64,000 bases of DNA, taken from NCBI RefSeq assembly GCF_029784135.1, contig NC_073745.1, positions 97,981,105-98,045,104 of the forward strand. Direction: 5' to 3'. The translations under genes were made by a program, and so were the position numbers. This stretch comes from Toxorhynchites rutilus septentrionalis. Lineage: Eukaryota; Arthropoda; Insecta; Diptera; Culicidae. The notes below the pieces were generated by a model. That model was not told where the DNA came from, did not search any database, and saw nothing but the letters and a program-made list of their open reading frames with translations. Below, in pieces: positions 1 to 10,902 of this stretch. Numbering within the stretch: position 1 is the stretch's first letter; each line of letters starts with the position of its first letter.

Positions 1-1027
1 CCTGTTCGGGGTGGGATCAATGAAAGCAGCAGCGAAGATGAATAATCAACACTGTGCGAATTGTGGCAGATGGCAAAGCGCCATAGGAACACGTGTCAGC
101 AAGTAACCGTCAACTGTGACCTTTTGCATAATATCTTCTGATTCTATGAGAAGAGTGATGGCTTAATGCGTGGAATGAATTAGCATCAACGCGCGTTGCC
201 CTGGTGAGAGGTAGAAGATTCGGTTTCACAGGTACAATGGGTATAATTGCGAGAAAAATTTAATACATTGAAAAAAAAAACAACTCTGGCTACATATATT
301 TACGAATTGTCTTTGTCGTGAATGTAATACCACTACCAGAACAATCCGAGAACATACAAATCTTCAAAAAGTAATTTCCTTCCTAGAAATGTTGTCTAAG
401 ATTCATTGCAACAAGCTGGAAGACAAACGAAAAATGTTAATAATAAGCTTTATGTCTCTCAGAAAGATTTGTTGCAAAAAATCTAGTCCTTGTTGTAATT
501 AATAACGAAACAGTTAGTTTAGTTGAATAGGGGAAGGCAGCCCCAATTCGACCCTCTGAATTGCAACTGTAATTCATCACATAAAAATCTTGTGGTTTTG
601 GCGTCTTCGGCATAGAAATGAATATTATAACTTTTGACGTAGGAGTACGTCTTTGATTTCTATACAGGCGGGTCACTCTACGAAAAATGTAACGATAAAT
701 TAAGAGATTTCAAATGAATGTTACGTAAAATCGTTATTGCGATATATGTTATATTATATACAAATAGATAGGAAATTTATTCAGCATTTTTTTTATTTGA
801 ACACAAACAATGAAGATAGTGACACCAGTGAACAATTTTTTTATTCATGGGTAACATTTATATATTAGATGTACCGGTAAGTTTCATCGGTTTTAATACA
901 GACGGCGTTTGATTATTATTCCAGTGAATCAAATTTCCAGACATTTGTTGGAAAGCTACTGGCATTGCGCGTCTTTTTCAATATACGTCAAAAAGTTGAA
1001 GCGCAAACAACATAGTTTTTCGCCACT
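1..1027. other. No gene seen; AT-rich flank with one palindromic repeat motif
   Basis: I see no coding region here. The only structure is a palindrome-like motif at 636-651 (GACGTAGGAGTACGTC) that recurs elsewhere in the window, so this stretch probably holds a fragment of a dispersed mosquito repeat. Confidence 0.5.
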
Positions 1028-1998
1028 ATGAATATGTCGAATTTTGTACTAACGAGAGTGTTTTTGCGGGGAGTGTTACTTCATTACTTCAATATGAAGA
1101 AAAAAGCTGCGGAAAGTCATTGCATTTTGGTGGATGTTTATGATGACCATGCTCCAACTGCGCGAACGTGTCAGACGTAGTTTGCACGATTTAAAAGTGG
1201 TAATTTTCACTCGAAAGACGAATAACGCCTGGACCGCCAAAAAAGTTTGAAGATGAAGAATTGGAGGCTTTACTCGATCAAAATCCGTCACAAACGCAAC
1301 AAGAACTTGCAGATACACTTGGAGTAGCTCAGCTAACCATATCCGATCGTTTAAAAGCAATGGGAATGATCCGGAAGATTTTTTCACGCCGTTTTTTCAC
1401 GTGCGAACAACTGCTCCAACGGCATAAAAGCAAGGGTTTTTTGCATCGAATCGTCACTGGCGATGAAAAGTGGATTCATTGCGACAATCCTAAACGTCGG
1501 ACAACGTATGGATACCCCGGCCATGCAACAACATCGACGGCCGCGTGGAATATTCACGGCCAGAAGGTTATGTTGTCTATTTGATGGGAACAGCTGGGCT
1601 ATGAGCAGCTATGAGCTGCTAAAACCGAATGAACCATTACGGGGGACCTCTACCGACGAGAATTGATGCATTTAAGCCATGCACTGAAGGGAAAACGGCC
1701 ACAATACGAGCAAAGACACGATAAAGTTATTTTGCAGCACGACAATACTCGGTCGCATGTAGCGAAACCGTACTTGGAAACGTTGAAATGGGAGATCCTA
1801 TCCCACCCGCCGTATTCTCCAGACATTGCTCCGTTCGATTACTACCTTTTTCAATCGATGCAACATGGCCTGGTTGACCAGCACTTCTCCAATTCCGATG
1901 AAGTCGTTGCCGTGAATTGCCAGAAAGATGGGAAAAAGTTTAGACTAGCGATGGACAATACTTTGAATATAAAATTTGTAACCATTTTTGCAGAATAA
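1028..1998 (+). pseudogene. Decayed mariner transposase (DD34D type)
   Basis: This is a remnant of a mariner cut-and-paste transposase. Reading starts at an ATG at 1028 (MNMSNFVLTRVFL), with the helix-turn-helix region typical of mariner, but in-frame stops appear near 1180 and 1225 and the frame then shifts. A second frame (about 1261-1584) holds the paired-like domain and the first catalytic aspartate in the motif VTGDEKW. A third frame (1663-1998) holds the second aspartate in QHDNTRSHV and the third in SPDIAPFDYYLF. The second and third aspartates are separated by 31 residues instead of 34, so about three residues are lost. The sequence between the DNA-binding part and VTGDEKW is also shortened. 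Terminal inverted repeats were not located. The copy cannot be functional. Confidence 0.9.
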
Positions 1999-2009
1999 AG
2001 CATTAATTT

Positions 2010-3128
2010 TTGAAAAAAAACGAAGAATCTAACCAGTACTCCTATTTATACTATTTATGCAGACGTATGTGCTATGTCATTAATGGACATCATAAAATGA
2101 ACAGTAAAACGATCGTCGAACAAAAAATGTCATATGATATTTCAATTTTTTTCGTTTATTAGATATTCATCGTCCTGTAATTTAACAACAGTGCAAACCG
2201 TTCATTCAACACATTCGGAATTGATAGGGGAGAGTTTGGCGGTTGCTTTGATATGAACAATCCGTCTAAATACCATCGATCGTGTATGGATGTGTAAGTG
2301 AAGAGGTGGATGTATGTGTGCAGCTACGCTTGAAAGCAGAAATGGTTATGAGCACAAATGGTAGAAGATCGGTAGGTGGTGCCATCCGCGATATCCAAGA
2401 AGGAAACGGTTCAGAACCACCGGTCGGATTAGAACTATCTCCCCCTACTGTTAAAAAACTTTGTATATCCTTTCAATCGGGCATAAACATCATAGGGAAA
2501 ATAAAATGTCTGAAGGATGAAAAGAATTGACGCTTGCAATTACCGTTATGGTAATTGAATAAAATGCTTTAAGACGATTTCCGAAATAGTTCGATAAAAT
2601 CCTATGATAAAACAACTGATAGAACATTTATTAACAATTCGATTGCCAAAACTTTGTTGTTTTGTAAATGTAAATGTAAATGAGTCGAAAGACACAATTT
2701 AGACTAGATTTGAAGATCGAAGCTACGTTACTTAGTTTTGTGTTACAGTTGATTTTCAAACATAGATAGATATATTTGATTATAGCATTTTCATTTTGAA
2801 ACTCTAGTCAATTACAAAATTAAACTATACTGCTCTGAAGGACTATGCAACACTTGTGATATAATTTCTATCAAACTGTACAAAATGACTCCAAAAAGGG
2901 GTACAAAAAGTAGTCGACCAAATGAGGTTATATCACAAGGAAAGATTGGCTAAATTCACAAAATGACATTGAATGGTCATCGACCAAAGTAGACATGGTA
3001 AGCCATTCGAAAAGAGCTGTAGATCACATATCGAAGAATACCCAAAGACTAAAAATTGGCGCGTCTCTCACTCACAGGCAGAATAATGCAACAGTTCACC
3101 AAGCAAATATCGTGAAGACCTACACTCT
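2010..3128. other. No gene seen
   Basis: AT-rich sequence with no recognisable protein. The open frame at 2282-2530 resembles no family I know and has no coding signature. A short TGTAAA run of about three units lies near 2665. Confidence 0.5.
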
Positions 3129-3453
3129 CGTTCTACGCATAGTTGTCCCATGTTCCAAAATCAGCAACTGAGAAAAACACATAAGTTTTCTAGCAAATTT
3201 GTCTTCCAAAAGCTTTAAGCATTCCGGTTTAGCAATACACTGGGATTTTTATAAGCAGAGAACTATTGTTTAAATGAAATGTGAAAAGATCCCCTCATTT
3301 GAATCAATCGATCTTGGTTACAGGCTTAAAAATTCATGGTGGGACAGTTATGCCTAGAATATCAACATGGGACAATTGAACTTGATGTTGTTTTTTGAAA
3401 TACTGGGAACAAGCAATATTTTTTTTGTATTTTTCCGATAGATTATACATAAT

Positions 3454-5191
3454 GGGCCTGATCACGAACATCACTGTCACAAACGCTTTCACGTCACTTA
3501 CACTTCACTTAATCTTTTTGTGTCTATCATCATTGTCACGGACAGTTGCGTGTAAAAACAAACTCCGTGAAGTGAAAGAGTTCATTCCCGTTTATAAGAG
3601 ATATGTCAGTTGCATAATTTCGGACGTTTGAACGTTATGTAGGTAAAATTAATAAGTGTATGAGATAATATTCCATTCAATTGAACGTATGTTTTAGAAT
3701 GACAAGTTTGCGATTATACTTCGATGATTCGGTATTTCAATGCCAACTATTCGGACTCATTCTATGAATCATTTGCTTGGTGCGTTAGTTTGCTAAATCA
3801 AACGCTGGCTCAAAGATGAGGAGGAATATTTGGTTGCTCTTGAATAATGTAGTTGTTGAACATATGGGAATGTAGTTTTATTTCCTCTTTCTATCAATTA
3901 CTCTAGAGATAAAACATGACTATCAGGAATTTAATAATTGATATCTCGCACTCTTGTACTCAGCTCTGTCTTACTCGTTTGAAGAGTGAGAAGTATTTAG
4001 TATAGGTCAACGTTAGAATCATTTTTTAAGAACCGTTTCTACAATTTTGATAAACAATAATATCTTCTATATCTCAGAATAAACCCGAATTTATCCATTT
4101 CATGATCAGTATAATCTGAGCTACTCCCATATGGGATTCTGCAGCTTAATCCTCTTATCCTTCCCATTCTCGTGTAATTTGATATACGGGACATGAGGTT
4201 TGATATAATTATTTAAACAGAAACTGGTCAGTAGCGTCGGTCAGAAGCATAATTTTCATATGAAACATGAGTTTCAAGGAATTTGCCAAAAGCAGAAAAT
4301 GATTCAGATTTTCTTTAGACGGATATCAAAATTATGGTAAAAGAACTAGCGAATAATTTAAAAATTATTAATTTAAAAGCTTTGCAATGATAGATTCTTT
4401 TTTTTCTTATTTGAAACTTAAATATTCTTTCATTCAAAGTATGTCAAAGATCAATGGTCTTATTCGATGTAATAATCGACCTGATTCGGATCTTGTCCAC
4501 CAATTGCGAGTGTTTGAATTACAAAAACCAGCTCTGCAATGTTGGAAAAACATTACAGTTATTATTTTATATTCAAAATATCAACAAATCAATTCTATAC
4601 ATAACCAATCATAATAATCGTTTTGGGCCAGTATTGCCATTTAATGGGGTTGCAACTCTCTGTTAGTCTAATCCTTAAAATAGAAACAAAAAATTTCTAT
4701 TCATTAAGGACAATCGAAACAATCGAAAACCTTTCGCCATGTTTCAATGGGTCTATGGGAGCTACATTTTTAGTTCTCAATTACATCCCATAGCGCATTT
4801 ATCGAATCCAAATAAACAAATTTACGTTCTCTGGATACGTCAGGATTTCGTTCTAAATATTCCACCAACCGGGTAAATTGCTGTTTGGTTAACTTTTCTT
4901 TCTCTAAACGCAAGACAAGATTCAAAATGTTAGCAAAAAACCTAAATAAATCTGAAATTAAACTTACTCCATTCCGCGTGACTAGCTTCCACCATCTAAA
5001 ACACAAGTGATAATTATACTTGTTTTTCCCCGTGACGTGACAGTATCGTGGTATTCATAATAACACCGAGTTCATCAAAGTTGTCACGACGGATGAACTC
5101 TTCCGGATTCTACACACACGGTGGCAGCCGTAATAAAGTTGTATACAATTCACTTCATTTTCACCGTGAAGTGACGTTCGTGATCAGGCCC
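3454..5191. mobile_element. PIF/Harbinger-like element, nested
   Basis: Inverted termini GGGCCTGATCACGAAC (3454) and GTTCGTGATCAGGCCC (ending 5191) are perfect over 16 bp and similar for a few bases more. Both sides are flanked by AAT (3451-3453 and 5192-5194), a 3-bp duplication as expected for the PIF/Harbinger superfamily. A related uninterrupted sequence near 5530-5560 shows what the target looked like before insertion. The element carries a minus-strand Myb/SANT-like coding fragment, which fits the accessory protein of Harbinger elements; no DDE transposase remains. Confidence 0.65.
4690..5006 (-). pseudogene. Myb/SANT-like (zeste/MADF-type) DNA-binding fragment
   Basis: The minus-strand frame 5006-4770 reads KEKLTKQQFTRLVEYLERNP followed by SRERKFVYLDSINALWDVIEN and a stop. 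Just beyond the stop, the other frame continues with PIETWRKVF. The spacing of aromatic and tryptophan residues (LWDVI, then TWRKV) matches the trihelix Myb/SANT-like domains found in accessory proteins of Harbinger-type transposons. A frameshift or stop splits the domain, so this copy is broken. It lies inside the terminal repeats of the element at 3454-5191, which supports the assignment. The part upstream of the lysine-rich segment looks intronic or decayed. Confidence 0.5.
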
Positions 5192-6972
5192 AATAACATC
5201 GTTTTATGAAGAAGGGAGTAATCTGCAATACTCTGCAGAGTATATATCTCGTTGTTATTAGGCATTCACTAACAAGGTGCACACGTGTTCTGTTAAACTT
5301 TTCTTTATTCGTTTGAGAATTAGTTCACTCTTCTAAACCATAAATGAGTACATTAGCCCTGCTGAAAGCATGACATAAAAATCTTGTACTTGAACCGACT
5401 TATTCGATATGGATCTACAAAAAATATATGATGGGACAGTTATGAATAGAATATCAACATGGGACAATTGAGCTTGATGTTGTTTTTATAAAAGCTTGGA
5501 ACAAACTACAACTTTTTTGTGTTTTTCCTGTAGACTAGGAATAAAAACATCGTTTTATGAAGAAAAATTAAAAATTGTCAAAAAGTAACATGGAACAACT
5601 ATGCGTAGAACGGCAGTACATTAATGTATCAAAGTTCAAATTGATCCTCAAGCACCATGTTCGCCTCATCCAGTCCTTATGAGTTAGCAAAATTTGAAAA
5701 ATGGCTCAGAGAGGTGTAGTTTGTACTGTTCATAGATATACTTGGAGATTCTTATCATGTGCAGGATTGGACAGATGTGTTAAATAGAATAAATATTAGG
5801 AGACCTTGAGTGCAAGTGTATTCGAGATATCAATAAACTCTGGCTTTTCACCAAAGTCTTCTGATAGATATTGGGCCCAGTAACACTTCGCGCCAACTTG
5901 TTTATTGAGATACCGTCAGTGGGGGTGTCATTGGGCCAAAAAACTATATATTTTAGTTAGTCACCTCGTAACAGCCACATTTTAGCATCAACATCATGTT
6001 TAAGCACGTTGATATAATTATCATAGTAAAGTTTACAGCTGATGCAAGAATGGTTGAATTATAATGAAAACTCGTTTCACAGGAGTTGTACAAAAATTGG
6101 CCCAATGTCACTCCCTAAGGGGGGGTGTCATTGGGCCAGATATCGAACTTTTGAGAAAGGCTATGGTGTAAATATCATGCTAAAAGGTGTAAATATCATG
6201 TAACTATCATTAGTACACGTGAGTAAACTCACAGCGTAGCCTCTATGCGTAAAATATGTGGAGAATTCCACCTCTGTCTATATAAAAATGCGTTGGCTTA
6301 TGAATAACCAGTAGAAAATACAGATTTATATGAAAAGCAGAGCTAAATATCTTTTGAAAGCTTTAAAAAAGGTACTAATTGATCACTGGGAGAAGCCATT
6401 CGAAGCAGAGACCAAACAGCAATTTACAACGCTTTTTTTCAATATGATGCATCGCATTTTTTACAACACGTGTTAACTTACTTTTATGTGAATGGGCGTG
6501 CCTCCATAGAATTGAATGCCCCATTGATCGCCCCACTACAGAAATGTCCTAAAATGAGGAAAAATGCCACAAAATTTCACCAAAAATTACCCTTTATTCA
6601 ATATCTTACTTACGATGCTGTTCAGTTCGCGAGCCAAGAATGATGAAATTCAATCCGTCAACAAATATGCGGAGTTTGATAGTATACAAGGCGAGTGTAT
6701 TGGTATTTACAGGTAATTATTCGTGTGTTGGTGGTGGTTTGGTGGTTTTAGTTTGGCCCAAAGTCACCCCAATCAAGCTCAAAAATTACAACATTCGGAG
6801 AAACATTCTTGTCTGAGGGAAAAACAGTACAACTTCAAATAAGTGATTAGATTCTTTTCAGTGGAGCCTCAATGCACCTTTCATTTGTCAGATTTAGCCA
6901 ATCTCGTGTATGCGACGGTTCATAGAGTGTAATTTTCGGCAACGATTTATTGTGGTATCCATGGCGACTATC

Positions 6973-7998
6973 TTTAAGGTGAAGGTGGAAGCTAGCCACA
7001 AATGGCTGCTACAATGGCGCTCATTTCTTTCATCTCCCTCCCTCACCCCTCGCCAGAAAATCAATAATTTTGCGAAACAGTGTGAAGAAAATGATCGTTT
7101 TTGCACACTTCCCATCAAGTAATATCAACCAAACTTTAATCGATTACTCACAAGATATTAAATTTTCATCTGCTTTCGCACCGTATAGTGAAGAACGTCG
7201 GAAAACTCGAGCAAGTGCTCTGAAAGTTAAATTTTCGTTTTTCAATCTTCAGCAATGGTTTTGTTTGTATTGGTGGAAGCATCGTTATTTTTTCGACACT
7301 GATGCCAAACAACATTATCGAAACAGCTATAAAAACCACTCAATAAAATGTTATTCCGGAGTCATAGCGTCCCATGTCATGAAAATCAATAGAATAAAAT
7401 TGTGTTTGATATCAATACAATTATTATTTTTACGTTTAATGGGTCTATAATGTAAGTTTTAGCAACTTTAACATTGGGTAAGAAAATTGTATTGCAGAGC
7501 TCGGAACACTGCCACGGCTGCCTATGCTTTCAAAAACAGTAAACGGAAAAGTATTAAATTCAATCTAAATGCCTCGGCCAACGAAGAGAAGGGTTAAGGC
7601 TTTCCAACGTGAATATGTGAAAACAATACGATCAACGAAGGAAAATATTAAGGAATTATCAACATCGAGTTACTATGCGGAAGAACTTGTTAATACCAAA
7701 AGAGCCCCAATTCGCATGTGTTATAAATTTGCTCATGTTACGCTCGCGTATAATCAGAATCATATGCAAATGCACCTTCTATATATATTTATATTTGCAA
7801 TTGTTCATCGGAACATATCGTTCATATTTTTTTTTCAAATGTATTCAAAGACTCGTGTCAATGAAGCGCCACACAGTCTGATAAGTGAATTGATCTATTT
7901 ACGTGTGCTTTGCTCTTCTCTCACAAACACTATTACCCCATTTTTACACGAGGGTTTACCTATACTACTACAATGGCTAGCTTCCACCTTCACATTAA
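6973..7998. repeat. Inner inverted-repeat pair
   Basis: TTTAAGGTGAAGGTGGAAGC at 6973 and its imperfect complement at 7973-7998 form a 25-bp inverted pair about 1 kb apart, inside the larger element at 5915-8168. They could be ends of a nested element. A frame opening at 7569 (MPRPTKRRVKAFQREY...) lies between them. Confidence 0.5.
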
Positions 7999-8009
7999 GG
8001 CACTGGTGA
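7569..8009 (+). CDS. Unrecognised open frame inside a transposon
   Basis: This 146-codon frame starts MPRPTKRRVKAFQREYVK. Its first 50 residues are rich in lysine and arginine and read like a possible DNA-binding N-terminus, for instance of a transposase. The remainder is aromatic and hydrophobic (runs such as IFIFAIVHRN) and looks like translated non-coding DNA, and the frame runs across the inner inverted repeat at its end. I recognise no family. If real, only the first part is likely to be an exon. Confidence 0.2.
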   Translation: MPRPTKRRVKAFQREYVKTIRSTKENIKELSTSSYYAEELVNTKRAPIRMCYKFAHVTLAYNQNHMQMHLLYIFIFAIVHRNISFIFFFQMYSKTRVNEAPHSLISELIYLRVLCSSLTNTITPFLHEGLPILLQWLASTFTLRHW

Positions 8010-8174
8010 AACTAATTAAAATAGTTTTGTGGTGTATGGCTTCCTCTAACAATTAGAGAAATACGTAATCTTTCACTCTACATAAAGTTTTAATTATTTC
8101 GTCAAGCGTGTTCGAAAAAAATCAACATGAAACATTTTTGGTTTTGGCCCAGTGTCACCCCGACTGACGATACC

Positions 8175-10900
8175 TTATATAAGAATTCAGCCATCGCATG
8201 TTAATTCCGTTCATTTTAAGTCGTGCTTAGACATAATGAAACAGCGTATACAAACATTTCGTGCTATTTATTAATAAATTCAATAATCAAACAGTTAATA
8301 TGTCCCGAGCCTGGGTAATTAATCACTGATGTGAGTGAATTTGTGAAGACTCTTCGACAGGCAATTCCTTCACATAGCATACACGTATGTTTCCGACCCA
8401 AAAATATTTTGACAAAATGACTGTTGCTGTCGTGTTTATGATTATATCCTTGATTATTATTGACATGATTGGGTGAATGAAATTCCGCTCTGTCATCGTT
8501 GGTTATTATTCGAATTGATTGGTTTCACTGAATGGACGCATAAAGTGCGGCATACATATCGTGTCAGTCTTCCAACCATTCAATGTTAGGTTATTCCCGG
8601 TCGAATTGTTTACCCAATGTGCACGTACTATTAACTTCCCAGTGCACAAAAAATTAATGTGCGGTTATATAACACGAACGCCAATCCGTCGGATAATGAA
8701 GAGTTCACTGCGCTAAAAATAAGGTGTTGAAGTGAATGCTAGACATAGATAAGTGAAACATCCTTAAATTTCAACAAATAGAACGTAGCTTCGACAGGAA
8801 AAAAAATTATATAAGAACGAATAATAAGAACACCGACGGAGCGTAAACCAATTCGTGTTGAACCATGTCACACATCGAGAGTGAGCTCAATAGAACTAGA
8901 TTACCTACCCGATGGAAGCATAGGTAATCATGCAGAAAACCGGTCCCGGTGATCAAACCATCAGGGGAACACTATTCGGCGCGCTACTGAGAGTTCAATA
9001 TATTATAGATGTGACGGGAAGTTGAATGAAATCGAAACGAGTTTTTGGAGCGCGAAGATAAAAGCGTGTCGATAAAACCGGTGGCGTCACCGGAATTTCC
9101 GAACACCGCGGAATTTATTATCGAAACGTGACTTGCAAACTTACTATAGAAAATAGTTTATGACTGAAGTGAACGTGGACAGATGTTTCCAAAAACCCCC
9201 GAACATAAATCTAGCAATACGTTCGATTTCTTTCATTTAGTCTAATTAGCCTATTTTTTGCAACGAACCGATTGAGTGAAAATAAAAAAAAAACAGTTAC
9301 AGTAGCAACAAGTCGCTATAAATCTTGAACGGTTTAAGCGGCCTTGAGGAAACACTTTCAACTTTAGACGTGTCTCCGCGGAAACAATTAACCTTCTAAC
9401 GGAGCATGAAAAATCATTTTAGAACGTAGTAAAGAGTGCGACGTAAAGCATTAAGTTTCAATTCATAGTAATAAAATTGTAATAATACGTTTGTAATACA
9501 ATTCGATTTTCCGGAGTTAATCGACAATAAAAACAAGTTTAGTTACCGGAATTAAATTGTTGCACCTCGTAATTTTCTGACAATTTAAAAATATGAGGAT
9601 AATATGCAAACAATTTCAATGATCGTACTCCATGTGTTGATTATTTACCATTAGTTGTGAACAAAATAACATGGAAGTGACAACCATTCGAATTTTAAAA
9701 AAATTACATAGAAATAAGACCAGCAGATCCAATACAACACTATGGATGTATACGAACCTACATTATATTCATGGAAAACCAATATTTTGCTTCAGCCTGA
9801 TCCAATTACCTTTCGAATTACATGCTCAGCAGACTGAAAGGAAGCGCCATCAGAGAGTGGGACACGTTATGCTAATTTTCACACATTTTATACACAATCT
9901 AACACATAGTATCTAATTAATGCGCAAAATCAAACTTGTTAGTATTTCTCTGACTAATTCGTTTAGGAATAACTGAGCTGTTACAGTATTATAATATTTC
10001 CGTAATTTCTAACATTCATTGATTTCCAAAATGAACACCAACAAATAATTTGTTCGCTACATCGTATATTGAACCATTTATTAATGATATACCATTTTCA
10101 ATATACATAATTGAATGATTCATCTCATCAGCACAACAAAGGTAAGAGATGTTATCCCAAACGTGATTCATCGTCGTGCCGCGTGGGTCTTGTGACCAAG
10201 TGTTTAGCAACGTTAATATTTGAAACAACGATTTGCGGATTGTTAATTATTGTCAATTAGCAAACAAGTGACACGCTCTCTGTTCCCTACCTTGATATTT
10301 TTGTTTGTTTTAGTGTAGGCCTTTTTCATATCAACCTTGCCAGCCAACGTTCGCTCTTTCTCTTCTCGCAACACAGCGCACAATGAGGAAATACGTTTGA
10401 CAGTTACCACACGATTCAAATAGTTTTGCGATGATATATATGTACCAACATCTAGCATCTAGTGAAAATAATGAAATATAGGATTGCTCGTAAACAAACC
10501 CAGCCAACCTTGAAATATTTCTGTTTTAGTTTTGAAATCTAGGAAAAAAGTAGTGTTGATACAATTGAATGCATAATCAGAACTATCAATAACTGCAATC
10601 GTGTATTACGTACGTAGGAAGTACCAAGCCGAACATGTTCAGTGCGGCATCAACCCAACCCAGCCGTCGACATTGACGACCTCGAACGATTGACTGCATC
10701 ACTGGATTCATTTTTTTTCACCTCATTTGACATCAAATGACCCACATAGAAAACATTATAACTGCGACGCCATTCACAGTCGTTTTCTGTTGATCATCCG
10801 TCTAGTATCAACTTTCGTGTTAACGAGCTTAAATTGAAATACTAAACGGGAATCCATCTTATTTATATAAACTCAATGCAATGTTTGCCATGCCGATTGA
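8175..10900. other. No recognised gene; possibly single-copy DNA
   Basis: No transposon ends or known protein were found in this 2.7-kb stretch. A TATATAA sequence at 8666-8672 is followed by a short frame at 8864 (MSHIESELNRTRLPTRWKHR) that could end at a splice donor (AGGTAATC). This is a weak candidate for a first exon, unsupported otherwise. Other frames here show no coding signature. Confidence 0.4.
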
Positions 10901-10902
10901 TA

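Larger units (their letters stand above)
3129..5612. mobile_element. Composite inverted-repeat (MITE-like) element
   Basis: The ends are inverted repeats of about 26 bp: CGTTCTACGCATAGTTG at 3129 and its complement ending at 5612 (CAACTATGCGTAGAACG), with one mismatch further in. Inside are two related blocks, 3330-3453 and 5432-5545, sharing phrases such as ATCAACATGGGACAATTGA. The first block is interrupted by the Harbinger-like element at 3454-5191. No protein belongs to the outer element, so it looks like a non-autonomous DNA transposon. A clear target duplication was not found. Confidence 0.6.
5915..8168. mobile_element. DNA transposon with GTCAGT termini and 6-bp duplication
   Basis: Inverted termini begin GTCAGTGGGGGTGTCA (5915) and end in TGTCACCCCGACTGAC (8168); the similarity runs about 28 bp into a TTGGGCCAAAA segment. 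The sequence GATACC flanks both sides (5909-5914, 8169-8174), a candidate 6-bp target duplication. Similar ends recur inside at about 6118-6143 (GGGTGTCATTGGGCC) and 6753-6770 (GGCCCAAAGTCACCCC), suggesting nested or rearranged termini. No recognised transposase is present. The superfamily is not assigned. Confidence 0.6.

Noticed and set aside
10580..10900. Possible host gene start (TATATAAA then ATG near 10876) interrupted by ITmD37E copy A
   Set aside because: Only ten codons precede the transposon and no coding sequence continues on its far side, so there is nothing to support a gene.
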